Below, piece by piece: positions 9,698 to 18,441 of a stretch of DNA of 64,000 nt (positions are counted from its first letter, which is position 1; each line of letters opens with the position of its first letter). This DNA is from Selenomonas dianae (lineage in GTDB: Bacteria > Bacillota > Negativicutes > Selenomonadales > Selenomonadaceae), in NCBI RefSeq assembly GCF_030644225.1, contig NZ_CP128650.1, positions 1,602,001 through 1,666,000 of the forward strand, in the 5' to 3' direction. The position numbers and the translations under genes were made by a program. The notes below the pieces were generated by a model. That model made no database searches. It saw only the letters and a program-made list of their open reading frames with translations, and was not told the origin of the DNA.

Positions 9698-10034
9698 ACA
9701 CAGTCCCCCTTATTAGAAAATAAAACAAATACATAGGAAAAACAAATAATCAGAAACAATAATTGATAACGAAAAAATATATGCCAATCACAGAGTATAT
9801 TATATAAAATTTATACCCTCTGGCACGTATAATAAAATCTATGTATAATATAACCGAAAAGCACTTCTTTTACAAGAAGCGCACAAAAAAACTTTCCTTT
9901 ATATTTATTCTTTTTTGCTATTTATACCATAGTTTGAAAGAAACGTTTTTTCCTGTTATAATCATAGGCGATACAGGAGATTGCTTCGTTGACCGAAGTA
10001 ACAAGTTCTCCGTCCAGAAGGAGTTTTTTACACA
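9698..10034. other. Divergent AT-rich intergenic region between nuoA and the U32 gene
   Basis: This gap holds the rightward promoter listed separately and, by position, the leftward nuo promoter. Several TATA-rich stretches occur around 9790-9850, but I cannot choose one -10/-35 pair for nuo. An imperfect inverted repeat lies at 9861-9882 (GCACTTCTT / AAGAAGCGC, one mismatch) without a convincing T-run. An 84-codon open frame here has no ribosome site and spans the promoter, so it is not a gene. Confidence 0.6.
9934..9962 (+). promoter_or_regulatory. Sigma-A type promoter of the U32-aminotransferase-lgt operon
   Basis: TTGAAA at 9934-9939 and a consensus TATAAT at 9957-9962 are separated by 17 bases. 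The start codon of the U32 gene follows about 70 bases downstream, with AGAAGGAG at 10016-10023 as ribosome site. Confidence 0.75.
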
Positions 10035-11981
10035 ATGCTGTTACACCGAAAATCCGTCGAGCTGCTTGCCCCTGCGGGGACGTGGGAGGCTCTGACTGCG
10101 GGCATCGCAGCGGGTGCGGATGCCGTCTATCTCGGCGGCAAACATTTCAATATGCGTCTGCATGAGGGCGACTTTAACTTCGACGACGAACGACTGAAGG
10201 CGGCGGTCGAGTACGCACACACGCACAACGTCGAGCTCTACGTCACGCTCAACAACCTCATCAGCAACGAGGAGCTGCCCGCGCTGCGCGAATACCTCGC
10301 CTACCTCAACGAGATCCGCCCCGACGCGATCCTCGTACAGGATTTCGCCGTGCTTGAGCTCGTACACGAAATGGGCATCACGGTTCCCCTGCACACCTCC
10401 GTCATGATGAACACGCACAACGAGCACGCGATCGAAAAACTCAAGGAGTACGGCATCACACGCATTGTCGTCGGACGTGAGATGACACTCTCCGAACTCG
10501 CACTTTTCCGCACACGCACGGGCATCGAGGTCGAATACTTCATGCACGGCGATATGTGCATCTCCGAGAGCGGTCAGTGCATCCACTCGGGGGTGCTCTT
10601 CGGACAGAGCGGCAATCGTGGACGCTGCATGAAGATCTGCCGTTGGCCGTTCGCCCTCATCGACGAGGAGACGGGCACGGTGCTCGATGCAGACAGCCCC
10701 GGTCCCTACAAGCTCGCGCTCAAGGATATGTGTATGTACCGCTCCATCCCCGCACTCATTCAGGCAGGCGTCTACTCGTTCAAAATTGAGGGACGGATGC
10801 GTTCGCCCGAGTTCATCGCGCGGCTCGTATCCACCTACCGCAAGGCGATTGACAGCTACATCGCCGACCCGAGCGGCTACACAACGGATGAGGAGGGATG
10901 GCGCACGCTCTACGACAACCGCGTGCGCGACTACACGACGACGTTTGCTTTTGGACAGCCGACCGCCATCGACATCGGCATGACAGGCGAGCGCGAGCCG
11001 CGCTTCTTCAGTCAGGCGGTTGAGGAGGCAGGGTTTGCCGACGATGTACTGCGCGGCGAGCGCCCAATGGAAAAGGAGAATGCACCGAGCCGCCATCTGA
11101 GCATACGCGTTGGCACGGTCGATGCTGCGCGTGCGGCGGTGGATGCGGGTGCGGATACCGTCTACGTCGGCGGCGAGGCGTTCCGCCCGAACCGCCCGTG
11201 GAAACTCGGAGACTATGCGGAAATCGTGCGCTATGCGGCGGGACGTACGCGCGTCATCGTGAACACGCCGCGCACCACCATGCGCCGTGAGTGCGGCGAA
11301 CTCGAACAGTTTTTTACCGCACTGAACGATATACCCGTGGACGGCATTATGGTCGGCAACCTCGGCACGCTGAAGCTCGCCCGCACGCTCACGAAGCTGC
11401 CCGTACAAGCGGATCACTCGTTCAACATTTTCAACCACCTCGCCGTCACCTTCCTCAAGGAGAATGGTCTGACGATGGCAACCGCCTCCTACGAACTTTC
11501 ATTTCAGCAGCTGCGCGAGATCGTTGAGAACGCTGTCCTGCCCATCGAGGCAGTCATTCACGGCTCGTATGAGTCCATGATCTGCGACTACAACTTCCCC
11601 GCGATGTCGCTGCCGAACTACAGTGACCTTGCCGCGCCGGAGCTGATGGACACACACTATGCCTTCCGCGACGAGACGGGCGGCGTACACTCCATCCGCG
11701 TCGATCAGTACGAGCGCAACCATATCTACTTTGCAAAGGATCTGTGCCTCTATCCCTACCTTGAAAAGTTCAACGGACTTGGCTCGTACCGCATCGAGGC
11801 ACAGGACTACACGGCGGATGTGACCGCTGAGATTGTCCGCATCTACCGCGCCGCACTCGACCGCCTCGCAGCAGGCGGCGACGGCTTCCGAGCGGCGGAC
11901 TTCGACCGCCTCACAGAGATTTCGCCGCGTCCCTTGGGCATCGGCACCTACCGTTTCCGCCAGAGCCGCAATTCCATTTAG
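10035..11981 (+). CDS. U32 family peptidase-like protein (RlhA/TrhP-like)
   Basis: 648-residue member of the U32 (collagenase-like) family. Family members characterised in E. coli (RlhA, TrhP) act in hydroxylation of rRNA or tRNA bases rather than as proteases; which RNA this one serves cannot be told. The N-terminal barrel begins VELLAPAGTWEALTAGIAAGADAVYLGG; the signature with paired cysteines is in the region SGQCIHSG and GNRGRCMKICRWPF. A second, related half starts near residue 355 (SIRVGTVDAARAAVDAGADTVYVGG), so the protein has the double-barrel layout of longer U32 members. Strong ribosome site; first gene of a four-gene run. Confidence 0.88.
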   Translation: MLLHRKSVELLAPAGTWEALTAGIAAGADAVYLGGKHFNMRLHEGDFNFDDERLKAAVEYAHTHNVELYVTLNNLISNEELPALREYLAYLNEIRPDAILVQDFAVLELVHEMGITVPLHTSVMMNTHNEHAIEKLKEYGITRIVVGREMTLSELALFRTRTGIEVEYFMHGDMCISESGQCIHSGVLFGQSGNRGRCMKICRWPFALIDEETGTVLDADSPGPYKLALKDMCMYRSIPALIQAGVYSFKIEGRMRSPEFIARLVSTYRKAIDSYIADPSGYTTDEEGWRTLYDNRVRDYTTTFAFGQPTAIDIGMTGEREPRFFSQAVEEAGFADDVLRGERPMEKENAPSRHLSIRVGTVDAARAAVDAGADTVYVGGEAFRPNRPWKLGDYAEIVRYAAGRTRVIVNTPRTTMRRECGELEQFFTALNDIPVDGIMVGNLGTLKLARTLTKLPVQADHSFNIFNHLAVTFLKENGLTMATASYELSFQQLREIVENAVLPIEAVIHGSYESMICDYNFPAMSLPNYSDLAAPELMDTHYAFRDETGGVHSIRVDQYERNHIYFAKDLCLYPYLEKFNGLGSYRIEAQDYTADVTAEIVRIYRAALDRLAAGGDGFRAADFDRLTEISPRPLGIGTYRFRQSRNSI

Positions 11982-11998
11982 AAATAGAAAGAAGCCTC

Positions 11999-13312
11999 AT
12001 GGACACAGCTTCCCCAAACGAAAACGGATACATCGGCGCAGCCGCCATCCTGGAAAAGAAGAAGAAATACATCATGCCCTGCCTCGGGCATTTCTACAGC
12101 GAACCGCGCCAGATCGTGCGCGGCGAGATGCAGTACCTCTACGACAGCGAAGGCAGGAAGTATCTCGACTGCTTTGCAGGTGTCTCCGTCATCAACTGCG
12201 GACACTGCAATCCCGCGATCAATGCTGCCGTCACGGAGCAGCTGAATACGCTCCAGCACGTCTGCAACATCTACCTCACAGAGAACTTCGTCAACCTCGC
12301 CGAGCAGCTTGCACGCATTACGCCCGGAAACCTCCAAAAGAGCTTTTTCTGCTCCACGGGTACGGAGGCGAACGAGGGTGCGGCACTCCTCGCACAGATT
12401 GCAACAGGCCGCAGCGAATTCATCGCCCTGCGCGGCGGACTGCACGGGCGCACAAAACTCACAATGAGCCTCACGGGCATCTCCATGTGGCGCACCGATC
12501 CGAATCCCGTCGGCGGCATCCACTTTGTCAAAAATCCTTACTGCTACCGCTGCCCGCACAAGCACACCCCCGAAGAATGCGGCATTGACTGCACCTACGA
12601 ACTGGAGGAAACAATCAAGAGTGCGACCACGGGCCGCCCCGCCGCCTTCATTGCCGAGAGCATTCAGGGCAATGCTGGCATCATCGTCCCGCCGAAGAAC
12701 TACTTCAAGCGCGTCAAGGAGATCCTCGATCACTACGGTGCACTCTTCATCGCGGACGAAGTACAGACAGGATTTGCACGCACGGGCAAGATGTTTGCCA
12801 TCGAGCATTTCGGCGTTACGCCCGACATTATGACCATGGCGAAGGCGCTCGGCAACGGTGCGCCCATCAGCGCATTCATCGCCACGCCGGAGGTCGCAGA
12901 TACCTACACGAAGCCCGGTGCATCGACCCTCGGCGGCAACCCCGTCTCCTCAACGGCGGGGCTTCAGGTCATCCGCTATATCGAGGAGCACGATCTCATC
13001 AGGAACGCCGAACGGCGTGGAGCGCAGCTGCGCGCAGGACTGAGGGAAATCCAGAAGCGCCACCCCATCATCGGCGATGTGCGGGGACTCGGGCTCATGG
13101 TCGGCGCAGAGTTCGTCCATGCGGACAAAGCCCCGGCTGCCGCCGAACTGGATCTCGTGCTCGAAGAACTCAAGGACAGGGGCTTTATCGTCGGCAAGAA
13201 CGGCATCGGTCGCAACGTCATGGCATTTCAACCGCCGCTCATCATCACCGAGGACAACATCAATGAAGTGCTGAACGCGCTTGAGATGATACTCTCAGAG
13301 AAAGGACTCTAG
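11999..13312 (+). CDS. Class III PLP-dependent aminotransferase
   Basis: 437 residues, fold type I, class III (ornithine/GABA/alanine-glyoxylate aminotransferase group). Visible features are FFCSTGTEANEGAALLA for cofactor phosphate binding, IADEVQTGFARTGKMFA with the conserved Asp, and the Schiff-base lysine in MTMAKALGNG. A short cysteine-containing insert (YCYRCPHKHTPEECGIDC) lies mid-protein. The substrate cannot be fixed from sequence; alanine-glyoxylate or 4-aminobutyrate-type activity is equally possible. It starts 17 bases after the U32 gene, within the same operon. Confidence 0.85.
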   Translation: MDTASPNENGYIGAAAILEKKKKYIMPCLGHFYSEPRQIVRGEMQYLYDSEGRKYLDCFAGVSVINCGHCNPAINAAVTEQLNTLQHVCNIYLTENFVNLAEQLARITPGNLQKSFFCSTGTEANEGAALLAQIATGRSEFIALRGGLHGRTKLTMSLTGISMWRTDPNPVGGIHFVKNPYCYRCPHKHTPEECGIDCTYELEETIKSATTGRPAAFIAESIQGNAGIIVPPKNYFKRVKEILDHYGALFIADEVQTGFARTGKMFAIEHFGVTPDIMTMAKALGNGAPISAFIATPEVADTYTKPGASTLGGNPVSSTAGLQVIRYIEEHDLIRNAERRGAQLRAGLREIQKRHPIIGDVRGLGLMVGAEFVHADKAPAAAELDLVLEELKDRGFIVGKNGIGRNVMAFQPPLIITEDNINEVLNALEMILSEKGL

Positions 13313-13319
13313 GTGCATT

Positions 13320-13871
13320 ATGGCAAAACGATTCTACGATCTCACTGTCGCGGGCTGCAAGCGCAGGCTCTCCATCCTCAATCTCAACGAGCATCTGGCA
13401 ATCGCCGGCTTCATCATGCTCGGCGATGTCGAACTCTGCGAAAGCTGTGCGCGGGAACTTGCGAAAAAGATTCCCGCTGACACGGAGATCATCATGACTG
13501 CCGAGACGAAGGGCATCCCCCTCGCAGCCGAGCTCTCCCGTCAGCTCGGAATGCCCTACTACATCACGGCGCGTAAGTCCGTCAAGGCATATATGGAAGA
13601 TCCGATCTGGGTCGAGGACGAATCAATCACAACGATGGGCAAGCAGCGTCTCTATATCATGAACACCGATATTGCGCGCATCGCAGAACGCAAGGTTCTC
13701 CTGCTCGACGATGTCATCAGCACGGGCGGCTCCATGACCGCACTCGGAAACCTCGCCAATAAGGCGGGCGCACACGTCATCGGGCAGGCGGCGGTACTCG
13801 CCGAGGGCGATGCGGCAAAGCGGACGGACATCATCTTCCTTGAGGAACTTCCGCTTTTTGAAGCGGAATAG
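13320..13871 (+). CDS. Phosphoribosyltransferase family protein
   Basis: 183 residues, type I phosphoribosyltransferase. The PRPP-binding loop is clear in VLLLDDVISTGGSMTAL, and an earlier acidic/Lys region (TAETKGIPLAAELSR) resembles adenine or xanthine phosphoribosyltransferases. It differs from standard Apt in its N-terminus, so I give no symbol. It starts 7 bases after the aminotransferase stop, which indicates cotranscription and probably a salvage or regulatory role. Confidence 0.82.
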   Translation: MAKRFYDLTVAGCKRRLSILNLNEHLAIAGFIMLGDVELCESCARELAKKIPADTEIIMTAETKGIPLAAELSRQLGMPYYITARKSVKAYMEDPIWVEDESITTMGKQRLYIMNTDIARIAERKVLLLDDVISTGGSMTALGNLANKAGAHVIGQAAVLAEGDAAKRTDIIFLEELPLFEAE

Positions 13872-13885
13872 ATCGGCGGCATCTC

Positions 13886-14713
13886 TTGCATCAATATCTC
13901 TTCTACATCGGCGATTTCCCCATCCGCTCCTACGGGGTCGTCATCTCCCTCTCGATCCTACTCGCGTCGGGGGTCGGCTACTTCCTCGCAAAGGCGGACG
14001 GGCGCGGCTACGAGAAGCACGTTCCCGATCTCGGCATCTACTGCGGCATTGCGGGACTTCTCGGTGCACGGCTCTGGGACGTATTTTTCTTTGATTGGGA
14101 CTACTACCAGCACCACCTGACCGAGATCCTGAACGTCTGGCAGGGCGGTATGGCGATCCAGGGCGGCGTCTTTCTCGGTGTGCTCGCCGGCATCCTATAC
14201 AGTCGGAAACACAGGCTCGACACTGTTCACTTCATGGATGTTGCCGCGCCCGCCATCGTGCTCGGACAGGCGCTCGGCAGATGTGCGAATCTCCTCAACG
14301 GGGATGCATTCGGCGCACCGACGGGCAGCAATTTCGGCATCCTCTACCCCGACACCACCCTTGCACACCACACCTACGGTGCGCAGCCGCTCTGGCCGGC
14401 GGAAGTCTGGGAGGGGCAACTCGACATCGTCATCTTCGCCCTGCTGCTCATCTTTCGCGCACGCGGGCACGCACGCGGACAGTGCTTCGCCCTCTACGTC
14501 ATGCTCTACAGCCTCGTGCGCTTCGCGCTCGAATACTTGCGGGGCGACTATACGGAGAAGTACCTCGGACTCTTTACCAGTGCCCAGATGACCAGTCTCG
14601 GCTTCGGACTCGTTGCCCTCACCATCTTCCTCTGGCTCGGACTGCGTGAGAATACCACTGTTCCTGCTGAAACGGAGCAGATAAACGAACGTAGAAAACG
14701 ACGAAAAAAATGA
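13886..14713 (+). CDS. lgt: Prolipoprotein diacylglyceryl transferase
   Basis: Inner-membrane enzyme that transfers diacylglycerol from phosphatidylglycerol to the lipobox cysteine of prolipoproteins. 275 residues, seven hydrophobic segments, signature GRCANLLNGDAFGAPT plus GGMAIQGGVFLG and an internal Arg/Glu-rich helix FALEYLRGDY. The only sensible start is a TTG at 13886; there is no early ATG, and the ribosome site is weak, suggesting dependence on translation of the upstream gene 14 bases away. The tail is very basic (NERRKRRKK). Confidence 0.92.
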   Translation: MHQYLFYIGDFPIRSYGVVISLSILLASGVGYFLAKADGRGYEKHVPDLGIYCGIAGLLGARLWDVFFFDWDYYQHHLTEILNVWQGGMAIQGGVFLGVLAGILYSRKHRLDTVHFMDVAAPAIVLGQALGRCANLLNGDAFGAPTGSNFGILYPDTTLAHHTYGAQPLWPAEVWEGQLDIVIFALLLIFRARGHARGQCFALYVMLYSLVRFALEYLRGDYTEKYLGLFTSAQMTSLGFGLVALTIFLWLGLRENTTVPAETEQINERRKRRKK

Positions 14714-14770
14714 TGTTCTGTACAAAAAGCTGCCTATCAAATGGCAGTTTTTTTATACAGAACACATCAT
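14710..14770. terminator. Bidirectional terminator between lgt and a binding-protein gene
   Basis: A long inverted repeat: ATGATGTTCTGTA pairs with TACAGAACACATCAT, and inside it CTGCC pairs with GGCAG flanked by A- and T-runs. It overlaps the stop codons of both convergent genes, so it can end transcripts from either side. Confidence 0.85.
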
Positions 14771-15771
14771 TCATCCGGATACAGTCCCCGCCGAATCGCG
14801 CGGATACCATCGAGCAGCTTAAAGGCGGGCGTATAGACATACTCCACAGGAACAAAGTGAATGCGATTGTTTTGCACGGCACGCAGTGAGTTAAAGCGCA
14901 CTGCCCGAAAAAAATTCTCTGCAAACTGTTTCCCGTATGCATCGTTATACGCAACAAAAATGACATCCGGATCACAGGAGATCAGTTCTTCCTCGCCGAT
15001 GTACTTACTCGTGAGCGGAATGCGTCCACCGAGGCGGCGCACCATATCGCCGACCACCCAGCCCGCGTCATAGTTGAGGATATCCCCCTCCCCCACCTCG
15101 ACGATCAGAACCGTCTGCTGTTCTCTTCCGCGCATCGTCTCCTCATCCATGCGCAACTCCGCGCGAATATCCCGCAGCAGGGCATCCGTCTGCTCTTTTT
15201 GGTCGAAGATCCGCCCCATATCGTCAATGAATTTGCATTCGTCCTCAACCGTCGCATCTTTTAGAACGTGGTTCGCCGTTGCAATCACATAGGTATTCAC
15301 ACCGCGTTCCTGCCACCACGCTGTATTCCCATACCAGCGCGGCGTAAACGAAGCCTTCCATGCGAGGATGAAATCCGGCTGCAGAGCGACTGCCTGCTCC
15401 CGTCCGATGGAGTTTTGAATCACGGGCTCTACCTTGGCAAACTCCTCCGGGTATTCTCGCTGCAGACGCGCGTAGGAAACGCCCGCGGTGCTCAGTGCCG
15501 CGCCGACGATACGCTCCCCCTGTCCGAGGATCAGCAGAGTTTCCAGTGCATTCACCTCGTCTACGATGATGCGCTGCGGCGCACGCTGAAACGTCGTCTG
15601 CAAGGGAGCACCGTCCGCATCATAGGTATCAACCACAACGGGATAGTGTGGTGAAACAGTATTTGGAAACTCCTCTCGGAGCGAAACAACCTGTATTTTG
15701 TCATTTACAGGAAGAAAAGGGAACAACACGAACGACAAGAATAATAGGAGAAAGCATACGATCTTCTTCAT
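14767..15771 (-). CDS. ABC-type corrinoid/metal-chelate periplasmic binding protein
   Basis: 334 residues, type III periplasmic-binding fold (BtuF/FepB/FhuD group), the component that delivers a corrinoid or ferric chelate from an outer-membrane receptor to an inner-membrane ABC transporter. Conserved parts include APQRIIVDEVNALETLLILG near the N-terminus and a second lobe with CDPDVIFVAYND. There is a hydrophobic N-terminus but no lipobox cysteine after it, so it is either a soluble periplasmic protein or held by an uncleaved anchor. No permease or ATPase lies nearby. It is clearly paralogous to the gene at 20593 (shared YPEEFAKV, WW and VEYVYTP / VEYMYMP segments). Confidence 0.82.
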   Translation of the reverse strand: MKKIVCFLLLFLSFVLFPFLPVNDKIQVVSLREEFPNTVSPHYPVVVDTYDADGAPLQTTFQRAPQRIIVDEVNALETLLILGQGERIVGAALSTAGVSYARLQREYPEEFAKVEPVIQNSIGREQAVALQPDFILAWKASFTPRWYGNTAWWQERGVNTYVIATANHVLKDATVEDECKFIDDMGRIFDQKEQTDALLRDIRAELRMDEETMRGREQQTVLIVEVGEGDILNYDAGWVVGDMVRRLGGRIPLTSKYIGEEELISCDPDVIFVAYNDAYGKQFAENFFRAVRFNSLRAVQNNRIHFVPVEYVYTPAFKLLDGIRAIRRGLYPDE

Positions 15772-15785
15772 AAAATCAGCGCCTC

Positions 15786-15820
15786 AAAAATGGCAAGCAG
15801 CCAAAAAGGTTGTCTTGCCA
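15786..15820 (-). terminator. Terminator-like hairpin ahead of the binding-protein gene
   Basis: On the minus strand TGGCAAG and CTTGCCA (15791-15820) form a stem followed by TTTTT. It lies between the TonB receptor end at 16005 and the binding-protein start at 15771, so it would stop or attenuate read-through into the latter. Confidence 0.6.
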
Positions 15821-15832
15821 TTCTTATAGTTA

Positions 15833-15995
15833 GGGAAGCACTGATAAATTCGGCACGACCATCTTGACGCATCTTTTTCGCCCGCTTTTCGTTAGCAAAT
15901 CCTCCACATAGCCCTCGCTATGCGTCCGGTTTGCTGCCTCAATCGGACAAAAAATCTACGCCAATCCGGCATACCTCATTTTATCAGCGCTTCCC
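15833..15995 (+). repeat. TA-flanked palindromic repeat, copy 1
   Basis: 163 bp bounded by terminal inverted repeats GGGAAGCACTGATAAA / TTTATCAGCGCTTCCC and flanked on both sides by TA. The interior is itself an imperfect palindrome with AGCAAA / TTTGCT arms and a CATAG / CTATG tip. Related to copies at 21974, 24974 and 36120. Short, non-coding, with TA flanks: the profile of a miniature inverted-repeat element of the Tc1/IS630 type. That class assignment is inference; no transposase is present in the window. Confidence 0.85.
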
Positions 15996-16004
15996 TAGAA
16001 TAAA

Positions 16005-18326
16005 TCAGAACGTATACTTCGCGCCGACCATGAACGATCGCCCAAGTTCGGGGTAGGCGGCAGGTCCGTAGTAATCCGATCCAACCGTCTCATACGCTGC
16101 ATTCGTCAGATTTTCGATCGATGCATAGATCGTCATGTCCTTATGCAGTTTGTAATTGATGTTAAAATCCATAATCAGTTTGCGCGTCGAAGTGAATACC
16201 ATCGTATTCATCCCCGTATACCACGTACCGGACAGAGATGCATTGAGCCGCCTGTTGTCATAGGAAATATCAAACTTGTAGACATTCGCAGGACGCAGAT
16301 CATTGATAACCGAGTTGACATTGCCATCTGCCAAACTAAGGTCAGGGTCAAAGGTCATGCCATCCTTTGCCGAGTACCGATCATACGCATGGAAGTAATC
16401 CGCACCGACCGTCAGATGCTTATCAAATCGGTGCTGCAACGTTAAATTGAAGGACTTCTTCAGCTCATTGGCATTGACGGCACGATAGAACGACTGCGTT
16501 GGGTCACTCGGATCGAGCACGTTATAGCCGACGACCGCATTGCTCATCCACGTATAGTCATAGTGGACGGAGGCGGATGTCTTCTTCGAGAAGTCATGGC
16601 GCAGCCCCATCGTCCAGACATCCCCACGCTCATCTTTCAGATTGGCAAGTAGCTCGTTCCCATAGGGGTCTTCATACGATGAAGTATAGTCATTCGGACG
16701 CAAGGGACGATGCACGCGCGTATAGCCGAGATAGGCACTCGTCCCCTTCTCAAAGGCATACTGCATATGGAGCGACGGCGTGAACACGCCGCGTGTTTGA
16801 CCGAGGTTCTCATTCCCTCCCTCGCCATCGTTCTCAGAGGCATCCGTATAGCGCGCATAGCGGAGAGATGGAGTAATCTCGAATTTATCCGAAACAAAAA
16901 TCTTGTCCTGCAGATAACCGTTAATGGATGAACGTTCCATGCGCGACACAATACCCCTATAAAGCCTATGATTCTCAAACTTCGACCGGTCATACGTCCA
17001 TGTTGTCAGCAAGTTGTGTCTGCCGTATGCCTTGCCAAGCTGGAGCTGCATACCGTAGTTCTCCATACGGAAAAACCAATGCTTTTCACTGCGTCCGACA
17101 TAGTGCTGACGCACCCACGCATCCCATGCAGGTGTATTCGGCGAAATGTGCGGGTCACGCGCATCTCCCGCACCGAACGCTCCCCAGTAGCGCTCATGCT
17201 GATTGTAAATGCGGACAAAGCTCTCCATGCCGTTATCGCGATGGAACACATACGTCACATCATTGTTGTTCTTGTTATATGCATTGTATGCACCTGTCGC
17301 CGCCCATGTGTAGCGCAGATTGCGGAAACCCGGATTGTCCGTTTCACCTCGTTTTTTATACGTCTTCCAATCCGTAATGATACGATTCCAGTCCGTCGGG
17401 TTGAAGTATCTGTGCTCCGGTGCGGTCATCGGATAGTCGTCATCGCCCTGCATATGGTTATGAGAGAAATAAAGTGCATGATTCTTGTCAAAGTCATAGT
17501 CGACGCGAATATTGGCAGCCTGATCCTTATAGCCCGTATTCAGCCAGCGATAGGTATTCCCGCTCAGACCGTCCTTGTATTTCGCATCCCCACTCATCTC
17601 ACGGCTGAGTGAAACGAAATATTTGAGACGATTCGCATCGAGAGCTCCGGAATAGGTAAACTTATAATTATGACGATTCCACGAACCCGTCGATATATCG
17701 AGCGTTCCCTGCGGCTGCCCTTCGCCCTTGCGTGTGATGATATTGATAACGCCGCCCGTCGCATCCGAACCGTAGATGGATGCGCCCGGGCCCTTGATGA
17801 CCTCGATCTGTTCGACACCGTTCATATTGATGATCTGGTTGATGTCGAGCATCGCTTTCGTGCCGTCTTCCGTCCATGGTTGCAGTACATTGGCCGCCGA
17901 GTTGTCCACGCGGCGTCCGTCCACAAGCACAACGACACGATCATCGCCGTTGATGCTCAGAATGCTGTGCGTGTCTTCGATTCCCATCTCGCCGCCGCGG
18001 TAGCCGGGCTTACGCACGAGTACACCGGGGACTGTTTTCAGCGCATCACTGAGTTGGTTAAAATGACGCTTCTCAAGCGTCTCCCGATCAATGACATTCA
18101 CGTCGCCGCCCGTGCGGTAGTAGGACTGTTCCGTGATAACATTGCCAAACGGATCTTTGAGTTCACCTGCGACCTCGATATCCTTCGTTTCATATGAAAT
18201 TGACGAATCGGTCTCCTCGATGGATTCACGCGCAGAAATCTCCTGTGCGTGAACATTCACCCCCCCGTACAGGACAGATGACAAGAGAACGCCAAGCGCC
18301 GCACCCTCACGAATCTTCTTGCTCAT
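16005..18326 (-). CDS. TonB-dependent outer-membrane receptor (BtuB/FepA-like layout)
   Basis: 773 residues from the ATG at 18326 (AAAGGAG about 9 bases before it; a longer TTG start to 18347 is less likely). Signal peptide ending VHA, then a plug domain (GGDVNVIDRETLEKRHFNQLSDALKTVPGVLV region, GGVINIITRKGEG) and a 22-strand-type barrel with many aromatic-rich strands, ending in a C-terminal Phe after FMVGAKYTF. A likely TonB box precedes the plug. It imports a large ligand using TonB energy. It follows the riboswitch-led genes at 20593 and 18442 with a 115-base gap, so it may belong to the same cobalamin-responsive unit, but ferric siderophore is an alternative ligand. Confidence 0.88.
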   Translation of the reverse strand: MSKKIREGAALGVLLSSVLYGGVNVHAQEISARESIEETDSSISYETKDIEVAGELKDPFGNVITEQSYYRTGGDVNVIDRETLEKRHFNQLSDALKTVPGVLVRKPGYRGGEMGIEDTHSILSINGDDRVVVLVDGRRVDNSAANVLQPWTEDGTKAMLDINQIINMNGVEQIEVIKGPGASIYGSDATGGVINIITRKGEGQPQGTLDISTGSWNRHNYKFTYSGALDANRLKYFVSLSREMSGDAKYKDGLSGNTYRWLNTGYKDQAANIRVDYDFDKNHALYFSHNHMQGDDDYPMTAPEHRYFNPTDWNRIITDWKTYKKRGETDNPGFRNLRYTWAATGAYNAYNKNNNDVTYVFHRDNGMESFVRIYNQHERYWGAFGAGDARDPHISPNTPAWDAWVRQHYVGRSEKHWFFRMENYGMQLQLGKAYGRHNLLTTWTYDRSKFENHRLYRGIVSRMERSSINGYLQDKIFVSDKFEITPSLRYARYTDASENDGEGGNENLGQTRGVFTPSLHMQYAFEKGTSAYLGYTRVHRPLRPNDYTSSYEDPYGNELLANLKDERGDVWTMGLRHDFSKKTSASVHYDYTWMSNAVVGYNVLDPSDPTQSFYRAVNANELKKSFNLTLQHRFDKHLTVGADYFHAYDRYSAKDGMTFDPDLSLADGNVNSVINDLRPANVYKFDISYDNRRLNASLSGTWYTGMNTMVFTSTRKLIMDFNINYKLHKDMTIYASIENLTNAAYETVGSDYYGPAAYPELGRSFMVGAKYTF

Positions 18327-18441
18327 TTGCTGACTCTCCTTTGACAAAACACCAATGAATACATCGACACATCATCGAAACAATGTCCAAGTACAGGGAC
18401 ACTCCCGTACGCGTATTCTGTTTCTGATATGACAGTACTTC

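Noticed and set aside
9861-9882. Hairpin as terminator before the U32 gene
   Set aside because: One mismatch, no proper T-run in either direction relevant to a gene, and no upstream gene to terminate.
9841-10095. 84-codon open frame in the nuoA-U32 gap
   Set aside because: It contains the -35 and -10 of the U32 promoter, overlaps the U32 gene start and has no ribosome site.
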